From the NCBI GenBank assembly GCA_034437555.1, contig DAOTTQ010000070.1:49071-113070 (forward strand): DNA of 64,000 nt, given 5' to 3'. Below the pieces are notes generated by a model that worked only from the letters and a program-made list of their open reading frames with translations, had not been told where the DNA came from and did not search any database. The position numbers were made by a program, and so were the translations under genes. Positions 44,670 through 52,921 of the stretch are shown here, one piece after another (within the stretch, counting starts at the first letter, position 1; every line of letters starts with the position of its first letter). Source of the stretch: JANWYT01 sp034437555. Its GTDB lineage: Bacteria > Chloroflexota > Anaerolineae > Aggregatilineales > Phototrophicaceae.

Positions 44670-45653
44670 ATGGCAAGCAAGGACTTAATCAAGATTGGGC
44701 TATTGGTGGGGCGTGAGTGGTCATTTCCGCCCGCCTTTATAGAAGAAGTAAACAAGCGCACCGCAAAAACGGGCGTAACCGCCGACTATGTGAAAATTAG
44801 TGGCACAATGATGGATGAGCCTAGCGAATATCGCGTGATTATTGACCGCATTTCTCATGAAGTGCCTTACTACCGTACTTATCTTAAGAATGAGGCATTG
44901 CAAGGCATAAAAGTGGTGAATGACCCCTTTATGTGGACTGCCGATGACAAGTTTTTCGGGGCTTCGCTTATTACCAAGATAGGCTTGGCTTCACCGCGTA
45001 CAGTGGCATTGCCTAACAAAGATTATGTGCCGGGCATTGTTCACAATGAAAGCCTACGCAACCTGTCCTATCCTTTAGATTGGCATGAGTTGGTAGAAAG
45101 TGTGGGGGGCTTCCCTGTTGTCTTAAAGGATGCACACGGGGGAGGATGGCGTGATGTGTATGTGTGCCGTACCATCGAAGAATTGTGGCATCATTACAAC
45201 CACAGTGGGCTTTTAACCATGATTATTCAAGAGTTCATTGAGTGGGATAGTTATGCTCGTTGTATGTGCCTTGCCCAAAAAGAAGTGCGCGTGATGCAAT
45301 ACGACCCCACGCGCCGTTACTATCACCCCGAACCTAGCTTTGACAAACCCCTCTTTGATAAGATCTATGAAGCCACGCTTGCCATCAACAAGGCGTTTGG
45401 CTATGACATGAACACCAGTGAATTTGCTGTACGGGACGGGATTCCATATGCCATTGACTTTATGAACCCCGCCCCTGATATGGATGTCAACTCGCTAGGG
45501 CGCAACCATTTTGAATGGATTGTGCAAACGATGGCAGACACCATGATTGCGCTGGCACAAGGCAATGAAGGCACCAGAGACCGCTACGACTGGGGCAAGT
45601 TAGCAAAAACTGCCGAAAAGTCGGCTAAAACATCGCGCAAGAAGAACGCCTAA
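44670..45653 (+). CDS. ATP-grasp ligase, RimK-like
   Basis: A 327-residue enzyme. The N-terminus KIGLLVGREWSFPPAFIEEVN is a pre-ATP-grasp domain; NDPFMWTADDKFFGASLITKIGLASP marks the start of the grasp; FPVVLKDAHGGGWRDVYV carries the ATP-binding Lys; MIIQEFIEWDSYARCMCL follows; and AIDFMNPAPDMDV replaces the usual E-x-N metal site with D-x-x-N. That change is shared with some natural-product ligases. It probably forms an amide or peptide bond. AGAGGA precedes the ATG. It ends in a Lys-rich tail. Confidence 0.8.
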   Translation: MASKDLIKIGLLVGREWSFPPAFIEEVNKRTAKTGVTADYVKISGTMMDEPSEYRVIIDRISHEVPYYRTYLKNEALQGIKVVNDPFMWTADDKFFGASLITKIGLASPRTVALPNKDYVPGIVHNESLRNLSYPLDWHELVESVGGFPVVLKDAHGGGWRDVYVCRTIEELWHHYNHSGLLTMIIQEFIEWDSYARCMCLAQKEVRVMQYDPTRRYYHPEPSFDKPLFDKIYEATLAINKAFGYDMNTSEFAVRDGIPYAIDFMNPAPDMDVNSLGRNHFEWIVQTMADTMIALAQGNEGTRDRYDWGKLAKTAEKSAKTSRKKNA

Positions 45654-45712
45654 ACACACGCACACACACAAGGAAAAGGCGCACATCCAACCTACCCAAA
45701 GGACGAAGAGCG

Positions 45713-47062
45713 ATGCTAAACGATGCTGTAAAATTTTACCATGACATCCTAAAGCAAGACGGGCTGGCAGAAGAAACCGATGCCCTCATGCGAAAACGCT
45801 TAAAAGAGCGCAATCTCTACTTTGGAGACCGCCCCTTGTGTGTGGTGTTACGCCCTCACTTTTATATAGAAGAAGACTGGCACTTTATCAAGAACGCGCT
45901 GGACACATTGTTGACTGCCTTTGTTAAAGTACACACTATTTGCCGTGATAGTGTTGAGCATCGGGCGCAGCTACGTATGGACGATTACGAAGAAGCGTTA
46001 ATGCCCTACGACAAGCCAAGTGCTATTCCATGGACAAGCTCGCGTTTAGATACTTTTTTTGTGCAAGAGGAGCGCGTGCTAAAGTGCGTGGAATACAATG
46101 CCGAAACGCCAGCAGGCATTGGTTATGGCGATACACTAACAGAAGTTTTTAACCAGCTTGCCCCCATGCAACGCTTTCAAGAACGCTATAATGTGCGCCC
46201 TCTCCCCTCTTTGGGCAATCTAACAAGTTCTATCTTAAAAGCATGGAAGGCGTGGGGTGGCATTGACAAGCCCCAAATAGGCATTTTAGATTGGCGCGAA
46301 GTCCCCACGCTAAACGAGCATGAAATCACCCGTGAACATTTTGAACAGCATGGGCTATCCACACGCCTCGCCGACCCACGCACCCTAGAGTATAAAAATG
46401 GGCATTTGTGGGCAGGTGACTTTAGAATTGACCTTGTATACAAGCGCGTACTCTATAGTGAACTTACGGCGCGGATGGGTATGGATAACCCCATTTATAA
46501 GGCGTTTAGGGACGGCAAAATTTTCATCACCAATAGTATTAGCGCAAAAATGCTTGCGAAAAAAGCCAGCCTTGCGTTTTTAAGTGATGAATGCAACGAA
46601 GCCCTCTTTAGCAAAGCCCAACACGAAGCGATTCGCGCTCATATCCCTTGGACGCGCGTTATTGAAGAACGCAAAACCACTTACCAAGATGACAGCGTAG
46701 ACCTTTTGGACTTTTTGGCAAAGCATAAAGACCGCTTCGTTATTAAGCCCAATGATGAATACGGCGGAACAGGCGTACTTTTGGGGTGGGAAACATCACA
46801 AGAAGTATGGGAAGATGGCATTAAAACTGCACTTGTTACGCCCCATGTGGTGCAAGAGCGCGTCACCGTTGTACAGCGTGATTTTCCATCATGGCTAAGT
46901 GGCGAGCTAGATATTAGTCCGCGCTTTGTGGATGCCGACCCCTACGTTTTTGATGGAGATGCTGTGCTAGGGTGCATGACACGCCTTTCTTCGTTATCAC
47001 TGCTAAACGTAACGGCAGGCGGTGGCAGTATTGTGCCAACGGTGTTGATTAGTCCACGCTAG
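45713..47062 (+). CDS. Circularly permuted ATP-grasp / glutathionylspermidine synthase-like ligase
   Basis: The last gene of the cluster, 449 residues. CVEYNAETPAGIGYGDTLTE and the late RFVIKPNDEYGGTGVLLGW, followed by VVQERV and YVFDGDAVLGCMTRLS, resemble the permuted ATP-grasp group that includes glutathionylspermidine synthase and DUF407-type proteins. It is predicted to ligate a carboxylate to an amine. It belongs to a different subgroup from the protein encoded at 16593-18041 and is not paired with an alpha-E gene. A strong terminator follows at 47083. Confidence 0.8.
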   Translation: MLNDAVKFYHDILKQDGLAEETDALMRKRLKERNLYFGDRPLCVVLRPHFYIEEDWHFIKNALDTLLTAFVKVHTICRDSVEHRAQLRMDDYEEALMPYDKPSAIPWTSSRLDTFFVQEERVLKCVEYNAETPAGIGYGDTLTEVFNQLAPMQRFQERYNVRPLPSLGNLTSSILKAWKAWGGIDKPQIGILDWREVPTLNEHEITREHFEQHGLSTRLADPRTLEYKNGHLWAGDFRIDLVYKRVLYSELTARMGMDNPIYKAFRDGKIFITNSISAKMLAKKASLAFLSDECNEALFSKAQHEAIRAHIPWTRVIEERKTTYQDDSVDLLDFLAKHKDRFVIKPNDEYGGTGVLLGWETSQEVWEDGIKTALVTPHVVQERVTVVQRDFPSWLSGELDISPRFVDADPYVFDGDAVLGCMTRLSSLSLLNVTAGGGSIVPTVLISPR

Positions 47063-47082
47063 CACAGCCGATTCGTACGGCT

Positions 47083-47121
47083 AAAAAGGGGCGATTTCTC
47101 ATACAGAATCGCCCCTTTTTT
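47083..47121. terminator. Terminator closing the ATP-grasp cluster
   Basis: AAAAAGGGGCGATT (47083-47096) pairs with AATCGCCCCTTTTT (47107-47120), a 14-base stem with a 10-base loop. With A/T runs on both sides it can also serve the convergent SH3-protein gene. Confidence 0.9.
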
Positions 47122-47128
47122 GTTTGTG

Positions 47129-48739
47129 TTAGTTCAGTTGGTACGCGGTGTAATAGAAAGTATGGTTACAAGTGGGGTCGCCATCAAAGATGGTCGTCAT
47201 CGTCATTGTCCAATTGTCTGCGCTGGTAAACGTGAGGTCTAGCGTCAGGTTAGCGTTGTTGACGAAATTACGACCACTAAAGAAGTAGCGGTTGCCCCCC
47301 TGTGGGGTAAGGTTGTAAATAGTGGGTTCTTGCCCACGCCAGCCAATTGTGCCATCAGCATTAGGGATGATAACAGCAAGATGGTCACATACAGCAATGG
47401 GCGCAGTGGAACACTGACCCGTTAGCACGTCGCTGCCACTGTTGGCTTGGTAGCGTGTGTTGGTGGTAGGCACTAAACTTTGGTTACTATTTGTGGTGCT
47501 TATATTTTGGCTGATGATGGGCGCATCTACGCTGGCGACACTGCCACATAAGCCCAATGTTGCTACGTTTTCTGCCACTACCCAACGATTGTTATCTAGC
47601 TTGTACCAGATTGTGCCATCTTCGGCGGTGTATGTGCCACTTACGCCATAATGCTCATCATTTTTCAAGGATGCCAGCGCACTATAATCGCTGCTGGGTC
47701 CTCCGCGTGTCTCCACACCATCCGCACCACTGGGTAAACCGACGACGCACACCACATCATCCCCTAACAGGCTAAAGGGCGCGCCCGCCACACTGGCAAA
47801 AGCATAACGGTCACGGGTGCGCGGTGTGTCATTTGCCAGCAGGTTGTCATCCAAGCTCACCAGTACCGATTGCCCACCCTGTGCGCTAACGCGTTGTTGA
47901 TTAGCATTTACGGTCACTTCACCACGAATGACTTGCACGCTTAAGCCATCGGTACTGTTTGCCTGTAACAGCAAGGTTGCACTCGTAAAGTTCAGCTCTG
48001 CGCCGTTTGCGTTTATTTTTGCAGAGGCTTCCCCGTCTAAAGATAAAAGCAAGCCACTGGCGTTAAATCCGCAATCTTCGTTGATGCCTGCTGTTTCTAA
48101 AATGAAGGATTGCAGAGGGTTTGTATACGGGTTATCTAACACAGGCAACGTACTGACATCACCTGTTACCGTCACCAGTGATGCGCTCACCCACGCCGTA
48201 ATCACATCTGTGACAATACGATACCACTTATTATCCGCGCTTCTGCCGTCAACGGTGGCTATGCCATTACGACCAAATGTGCCGACTGTGGCAAAGTTTG
48301 TGCCTGTGCCTTCACGTAGATTCACATCATAGCCCGCGCTATTTTTTACTTCTAAAGCAATCACTTCGCCATCTAGTGCAATGGCGGTATTTTTAAGGGT
48401 GGTTGCGCCAAAGAGTACAGCATTAATGCCCCCTTTTGGCAAGCCTGCACCCACCAAGAAACGCACAATGCTTAATTGCTCTTGGGCAACATCTACGCTA
48501 GAGGTGGCAAGCTCGCTAACATCCATTGCGCTAAAGGTTGCGCCGAGTGTTAAAGTTTCACCATTTAATAAAACTTCGCCCGCACCTGCACAGCCCAAGC
48601 CATCTTCTGCGCCCTCACAAGCCTCTTGCACTTGTGATGCTACACTACCCAATAAAGTAGCACATTGGGCAACACCCTGTGCCATTGTGCTAATTCCCAT
48701 GAGTAAAAAGAGTCCTAGCCCCCATGTCAATCGTCTCAT
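47129..48739 (-). CDS. Secreted protein with two bacterial SH3 domains
   Basis: A 536-residue exported protein: signal peptide MRRLTWGLGLFLLMGISTMA, then a Cys-containing N-terminal region, an SH3 domain (about 130-190: YDVNLREGTGTNFATVGTF), a FecR-like beta segment (about 225-300: LSVQVIRGEVTVNANQQ), a second SH3-like unit (about 335-400: GVETRGGPSSDYSALASLKN), and a C-terminal beta domain. SH3 units of this type bind cell-wall material. No catalytic motif is seen. AAGGAG precedes the ATG. It is divergent from a lipoprotein gene. Confidence 0.75.
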   Translation of the reverse strand: MRRLTWGLGLFLLMGISTMAQGVAQCATLLGSVASQVQEACEGAEDGLGCAGAGEVLLNGETLTLGATFSAMDVSELATSSVDVAQEQLSIVRFLVGAGLPKGGINAVLFGATTLKNTAIALDGEVIALEVKNSAGYDVNLREGTGTNFATVGTFGRNGIATVDGRSADNKWYRIVTDVITAWVSASLVTVTGDVSTLPVLDNPYTNPLQSFILETAGINEDCGFNASGLLLSLDGEASAKINANGAELNFTSATLLLQANSTDGLSVQVIRGEVTVNANQQRVSAQGGQSVLVSLDDNLLANDTPRTRDRYAFASVAGAPFSLLGDDVVCVVGLPSGADGVETRGGPSSDYSALASLKNDEHYGVSGTYTAEDGTIWYKLDNNRWVVAENVATLGLCGSVASVDAPIISQNISTTNSNQSLVPTTNTRYQANSGSDVLTGQCSTAPIAVCDHLAVIIPNADGTIGWRGQEPTIYNLTPQGGNRYFFSGRNFVNNANLTLDLTFTSADNWTMTMTTIFDGDPTCNHTFYYTAYQLN

Positions 48740-48782
48740 TGCATCTCCTTTGCTTAAAACAAGCCTATACAGTTAAAGACGT

Positions 48783-48797
48783 TTCTATATTATAGAA
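48783..48797. promoter_or_regulatory. Perfect 15-base palindrome in a divergent promoter region
   Basis: TTCTATA-T-TATAGAA lies midway between the SH3-protein gene and the lipoprotein gene. It also contains -10-like TATATT and TATTAT hexamers. It could be an operator or only AT-rich promoter sequence. Confidence 0.3.
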
Positions 48798-48840
48798 GTT
48801 TCAAAAGCATAACAAGCATAATCAAGAGAGAGAAAAAAAG

Positions 48841-49227
48841 ATGCAGACAGCAAAATTAGCCCTCATTTTAGTTATTTTGGCAGGTGTCTTAGTGGCGTGT
48901 GGGGGCGCAAACACCAATAGCACAGACGTACAAAGTCGCGTGGTGCTATCGTATTTAGAGGCACGCATTGCAGGCGATGAAGAAGCCCTTAAAAAGACCA
49001 TGTGTGCCGCGCAAGAAGGCGATGCAGTACGCATTGCACAGTCGTTTAAGTCTGTAGAAGCCAAACTTCAGGATGTGGCTTGCACATATGAAAGTGCTGG
49101 TAGCAAAGTCTCTTGTACGGGCGCGATTGTAGTGACGTATCAGGGCGAAAACCGCGACCTTGCGCCCGGCGCATACACCGTTGTTGAAGAAGACGGCGAG
49201 TGGAAAGTTTGCGGAGAGGCACGCTAA
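48841..49227 (+). CDS. Small lipoprotein of unknown function
   Basis: A 128-residue lipoprotein: signal peptide MQTAKLALILVILAGVLVAC with lipobox LVAC and the lipidated Cys at position 20. The mature part is a compact alpha/beta domain with three further Cys, probably forming disulphides (VACTYESAGSKVSCTG, WKVCGEAR), and looks like an NTF2-like or DUF4878-type fold (SYLEARIAGDEEALKKTM..WKVC). It is co-directional with the SGNH gene, whose ATG follows 8 bases after the stop. Confidence 0.75.
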   Translation: MQTAKLALILVILAGVLVACGGANTNSTDVQSRVVLSYLEARIAGDEEALKKTMCAAQEGDAVRIAQSFKSVEAKLQDVACTYESAGSKVSCTGAIVVTYQGENRDLAPGAYTVVEEDGEWKVCGEAR

Positions 49228-49235
49228 GGCACACC

Positions 49236-50513
49236 ATGAAGGGGCTTAGGATGCGTTTTTCAGGGTCGTGGGGCTTAAGGCTGGTGGGTGTTGGGCTGAT
49301 TGTCGTTAGCCTAGCCAGTGAAATTTTGTCCCGCTCTAACAATGGTTTGGGTCCGCTACAATTGGGAGTTTTGGGGCTTGGGCTTGCACTAATCGGGGTC
49401 TCTTTTTTGCGCTTACGCGGTTTGGGGCAGTTGCTGGCAATAATTATTATTCCTGTGCTGGCAATACTTCTGTTAGAAGTGATTTTGCTGTTTGCAGGCA
49501 TCCGCCCCGCCTATGGCGCCGAGATATTCGCTCAAGACCCCTTCTTACCCCTTAACCCAAGTACCCTTTGTGATGAAGGGGTGGGATGTCGGATGAATAC
49601 CGAGTACATTCGCACACAAGAGACTTGTACCGATGAGCGTATTTGCAATGTCAATAGTGAGGGCTACAACGACACCAACGAGTTTGTTTCATCGGATGAC
49701 CTAGACACAACACAAGCACGCATTTTGCTATTAGGCGATTCGTTTACGTGGGGACTGAGTGCGGATGTGGGGCAAGGATGGGCAGAACGGCTTAAAGCCC
49801 ATTTAGAGCCTGACGGGTTTGTCGTTTGGAACACGGGCATTACCGCCAGTGGCACAAACCAAGCCTTAGGAATTGCCGAACGTTATCTTTCCGTCTTAAA
49901 GCCTAGTGTTGTGGTGCTGGGGTTTTATATGGGCAACGACTTTAGAGACAACCTCTATCCGATGGGAAGCTGGCTAACCGTACAGCGCGACGGCAAGACC
50001 GTAAAGCTAAATCGCTATACGTTGGATGTGAACCTTGTGCCACGCCTGATGAGTGACGAAGAACTATTTTTTGCTTCATACGGCACACGCCCCCCAAAGA
50101 ACACGCTAGAACGCCTATTGCGAAGCACACGACTCGGTACGCTTGCACTGAACACATTGGATAATTTACAGCACGGTGCAGCCTCTATTGATGTACCCAC
50201 CGTCACGAAAGAAACCACAAAAAACTTGCTGGAACGCCTACGTAATACGGTAGCCTCTACTAAAGCAAAGTTTGTGGTGTTGGCAATTCCATCACCCAGC
50301 CAGCTTGATGGCAATAGCCCAGAAGAAGCCCTGTTTAATGAGATAGCAAGCGAGCTGGGATTATGTGTGGTTCGCGTGGATGAGCTTTCTGGCAAGGACT
50401 ACGCGCCCCTCCCCGACGACCACTGGAATAATGAAGGGCATCATAAAGCCTTTGAATCACTTACCGTCTGTTTACAATTCATCTTGGATGGCGACTCTGA
50501 CGTTTGCTGTTAA
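49236..50513 (+). CDS. Membrane-anchored SGNH hydrolase
   Basis: A 425-residue protein with two or three N-terminal membrane helices (about 10-85) and an extracytoplasmic SGNH domain: nucleophile in RILLLGDSFTWGLS, GITASGTNQAL (block II Gly), YMGNDFRDNL (block III Asn) and DDHWNNEGHH (Asp and His). All four blocks are present, so it should be active as an esterase or acyltransferase on an envelope glycan. I chose ATG 49236 (TAAGG upstream); an earlier GTG at 49200 would overlap the lipoprotein gene, and ATG 49251 is also possible. Confidence 0.82.
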   Translation: MKGLRMRFSGSWGLRLVGVGLIVVSLASEILSRSNNGLGPLQLGVLGLGLALIGVSFLRLRGLGQLLAIIIIPVLAILLLEVILLFAGIRPAYGAEIFAQDPFLPLNPSTLCDEGVGCRMNTEYIRTQETCTDERICNVNSEGYNDTNEFVSSDDLDTTQARILLLGDSFTWGLSADVGQGWAERLKAHLEPDGFVVWNTGITASGTNQALGIAERYLSVLKPSVVVLGFYMGNDFRDNLYPMGSWLTVQRDGKTVKLNRYTLDVNLVPRLMSDEELFFASYGTRPPKNTLERLLRSTRLGTLALNTLDNLQHGAASIDVPTVTKETTKNLLERLRNTVASTKAKFVVLAIPSPSQLDGNSPEEALFNEIASELGLCVVRVDELSGKDYAPLPDDHWNNEGHHKAFESLTVCLQFILDGDSDVCC

Positions 50514-50525
50514 ACAGCCCTCACA

Positions 50526-50559
50526 AAAATGGGGTGGTTCATAGGAATCACCCCATTTT
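50526..50559. terminator. Bidirectional terminator between two SGNH genes
   Basis: AAAATGGGGTGGTTC (50526-50540) and GAATCACCCCATTTT (50545-50559) form a 15-base stem with one G-U and a 4-base loop, placed between convergent genes. Confidence 0.85.
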
Positions 50560-50569
50560 GAGCATTTAT

Positions 50570-51502
50570 CTAAGAACCCGCGTTTTCTTCAATGGCGTTT
50601 AGGAACGCTTCAAACGCCTGCAAGGTTACAAGATTGCGCACGTTATAGCCGTAAGTCAAGCCATCCTCATCTAAGAAACCCGTCTTACCGTCCTCTGGCA
50701 AGCTAAGATGGATGGGTTCGGCTTCATCTACCCCATTAAAGGGCAAATCATTTACCGCTAACCACAGGTTGATGAGGGGTAAATCATAGTCGCGGGCAAT
50801 GTCTACGATAATTTTGTTAAAGATGTCCGTCTTTTCGGGGTATTCGGGGCGAATAGGGAACGTATACAACACAGGCACAATGTTCTTTTGTAGGGTGCTA
50901 TACACAATCGAGCGCATGGCGTCATCAAAATACACAGGTTCAAAGAACATAATGTCATTTGTACCCAACATCATCAACGAAAACGCAGGGCGCGTGACGC
51001 GATACTCACACTCTAGGGGGCTTTCGTTGGCATCACACCAGCTAGGGTCGGCAAAAAGCCAGTCGGTAAGGCTAGAGGTATTAAAACCGCTCTGTGTTCC
51101 TAAGCCCTCATTTGCCCAAGAGTTCTTCTCAAAGCCTTCATCACGGGCAGGCACACTAAAATATTCCACCACGCTTTGTAGTTCTTCATAGTCCCCTAGC
51201 GTGTAGGTTTCGCCTTCTTCGCCTGCGAATGGCATCAAAAACCACTCGGAAGCTGTCATGCAGTCGCCAATTTTTGAGAAGCGTTGCGCTACGTTGCCAT
51301 TCGCTTGCCCAATGTCATAAATGCGCTGTGCGGTTTCTGACCATTCAGGAATAACGGGAAAGTCCTCTAGGTTAATGTCTTCAATATTGGCAAGGTCAAA
51401 CTGCCCCTTGATAGGCTCTGGTATGATGAGCGTTTCGTCTTGGGCAAAGGCGATAGTCGCCAACCCTAGTAAAATGCAAAGGGCAAAGGTCTTTTTCAGC
51501 AT
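50570..51502 (-). CDS. Secreted SGNH-like protein with altered nucleophile
   Basis: A 310-residue exported protein: signal peptide MLKKTFALCILLGLATIAFA, then an SGNH-like domain that resembles the one encoded at 51622. The first block reads KIGDCMTAS, with Cys where the catalytic Ser is expected; block III MLGTNDIMF keeps its Asn; the last block (DEDGLTYGY) lacks the His. It is probably non-hydrolytic or works differently. ATG 51502 is preceded by GAGGAG; the frame to 51577 is not needed. It is divergent from its paralogue. Confidence 0.75.
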   Translation of the reverse strand: MLKKTFALCILLGLATIAFAQDETLIIPEPIKGQFDLANIEDINLEDFPVIPEWSETAQRIYDIGQANGNVAQRFSKIGDCMTASEWFLMPFAGEEGETYTLGDYEELQSVVEYFSVPARDEGFEKNSWANEGLGTQSGFNTSSLTDWLFADPSWCDANESPLECEYRVTRPAFSLMMLGTNDIMFFEPVYFDDAMRSIVYSTLQKNIVPVLYTFPIRPEYPEKTDIFNKIIVDIARDYDLPLINLWLAVNDLPFNGVDEAEPIHLSLPEDGKTGFLDEDGLTYGYNVRNLVTLQAFEAFLNAIEENAGS

Positions 51503-51548
51503 GTGGGGGTCTCCTCTTTGTCTATAGCAAGATATTGCACTCTCTTTT

Positions 51549-51577
51549 ATCATATAAATCTTAAAAACTAGAGACAA
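51549..51577 (-). promoter_or_regulatory. Promoter of the minus-strand SGNH-like gene
   Basis: On the minus strand TTGTCT (51577-51572), a 17-base spacer and TATGAT (51554-51549) match a sigma-70-type promoter, 47 bases upstream of the start. Confidence 0.6.
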
Positions 51578-51621
51578 AGTTCTGTGAACTGTGTCTTAAA
51601 CCAGTGTATGAGGAAAAAAAC

Positions 51622-52791
51622 ATGAAAAGGTATCTTATCGGATTGCTCTTTATTGCCCTAATGGGGCGGGGTGCGCTTGCCCAAGCAGACCTTGTTGCCA
51701 TGACATTAGACACGGTCAACGTGCGGACAGAACCTATGGGAACAGTGATGACCCAATTTGCACCCCGCACCAATGTTATTGTTGAGGGGCGCAATCAACG
51801 AGGCGATTGGGTTTTAGTGCGCTCGCAAGATGGGGCTGTGCGCGGTTGGGTAGCTTCTCGTTATACCGTATGGGATGAGAACGTTACGCTTGCTAGCTTG
51901 CCTATCTTAAACGAAGTGATTGGGTTTGTGCCAAGTGCGCCCGTTGAAGGAGCATCCGCGCCCGCAGTACCCGTAGAAGGAGGCTTGCCCCTATCAGAAG
52001 GCGATGAGGCGATTGTTGCGCGTCTTTTGGATGTGCCAATGGTGCCAAACATTAGCCCAAATGCCCTTAACATCTATCGCAGAGGCGTGAATGAGCTAGG
52101 GCGCAACCCCAACTATTTCTTAAAGGTGGGCGACAGCAACTCGGCATCACTGGCTTACTTGGGTTTCTTTGGTAATGGCAGGTATAACTTAGGGAATTTT
52201 GGGGGCTTGCAACGCACCATCAACTTCTTTAAGCAACAGGGTAACCCCTTTACAAGTGAGCCAATTACTTCACAAAGTGGCAACCTTACAACCAGCATCA
52301 TCGACCCCATTTTCACCAATCGTTCGTATTGCAATCAGGGTGAATCACCCCTACAGTGCGAACTGCGCTATAGCAATGCTTCTGTCGCGCTTATTTACTT
52401 GGGCGCAGCCGATAACCAACTGCTAGACAGCACCACTTACTATAACGCCCTCCGTAAAATTGTTGAGGACAGTATTAGCAGTGGCGCATTGCCCATTTTA
52501 ACCACCATGCCCACACGCCCACACCCCGAACGCCCTCAAAGCTATGGACTAGAGTTTAACCGTGTGATTTTAGAAGTGGCAGTGCAGTTTGACATTCCGG
52601 TGATCAATATGTGGGCAGCCGTAAGAGAATTGCCCGATGGCGGTTTGGAGGGTGATTTGCTCCACTTTACCGCTAACCCCAGCTATAACTTTTTAGACCT
52701 GAGAACAGACCACTTACAATGGGGGTATGCCATGTGGAATTTGCGCGTTCTGCAAACACTTGAAGCGGTCAGAATTGCGGTAGGGGGCTAA
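51622..52791 (+). CDS. Secreted SH3 and SGNH-like protein
   Basis: A 389-residue exported protein: signal peptide MKRYLIGLLFIALMGRGALA, one SH3 domain (about 22-88: DTVNVRTEPMGTVMTQFAP), a Pro/Ala linker, and an SGNH-like domain (about 150-389). Block I is VGDSNSAS with Ser; block III reads YLGAADNQ and lacks the standard Asn; the last block TDHLQWGY has Asp-His. SH3 would tether it to the wall. GAGGA precedes ATG 51622; the earlier GTG at 51604 lacks a site. It is the first gene of the run leading into the acylation operon, its stop 1 base before the microprotein start. Confidence 0.78.
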   Translation: MKRYLIGLLFIALMGRGALAQADLVAMTLDTVNVRTEPMGTVMTQFAPRTNVIVEGRNQRGDWVLVRSQDGAVRGWVASRYTVWDENVTLASLPILNEVIGFVPSAPVEGASAPAVPVEGGLPLSEGDEAIVARLLDVPMVPNISPNALNIYRRGVNELGRNPNYFLKVGDSNSASLAYLGFFGNGRYNLGNFGGLQRTINFFKQQGNPFTSEPITSQSGNLTTSIIDPIFTNRSYCNQGESPLQCELRYSNASVALIYLGAADNQLLDSTTYYNALRKIVEDSISSGALPILTTMPTRPHPERPQSYGLEFNRVILEVAVQFDIPVINMWAAVRELPDGGLEGDLLHFTANPSYNFLDLRTDHLQWGYAMWNLRVLQTLEAVRIAVGG

Positions 52792-52792
52792 A

Positions 52793-52912
52793 GTGTTGCG
52801 ACGCTTATTGAGCCGTGAGAATGTCTACGCGCTTGGCTTGTGCTTGATTGTGATTGCGCTCATCATCGTGACCACTGATAGTGCGCCACAATGGATTTAT
52901 CAATCATTCTAG
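52793..52912 (+). CDS. DltX-like membrane microprotein
   Basis: A 39-residue frame starting at GTG with GGGGG five bases upstream. It has a short basic N-terminus (MLRRLLSREN), one membrane helix (about 12-27, GLCLIVIALIIV) and a short outside tail ending exactly in WIYQSF. It lies 1 base after the SGNH gene and 9 bases before an MBOAT gene. In dlt operons the microprotein DltX has the same layout and ends in a FIYN-x-F motif whose Tyr takes part in acyl transfer. The similarity (aromatic, Ile-Tyr, two residues, Phe, stop) and place suggest the same role. It was too short for standard gene calling. Confidence 0.7.
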   Translation: MLRRLLSRENVYALGLCLIVIALIIVTTDSAPQWIYQSF

Positions 52913-52921
52913 GGGGATGGC

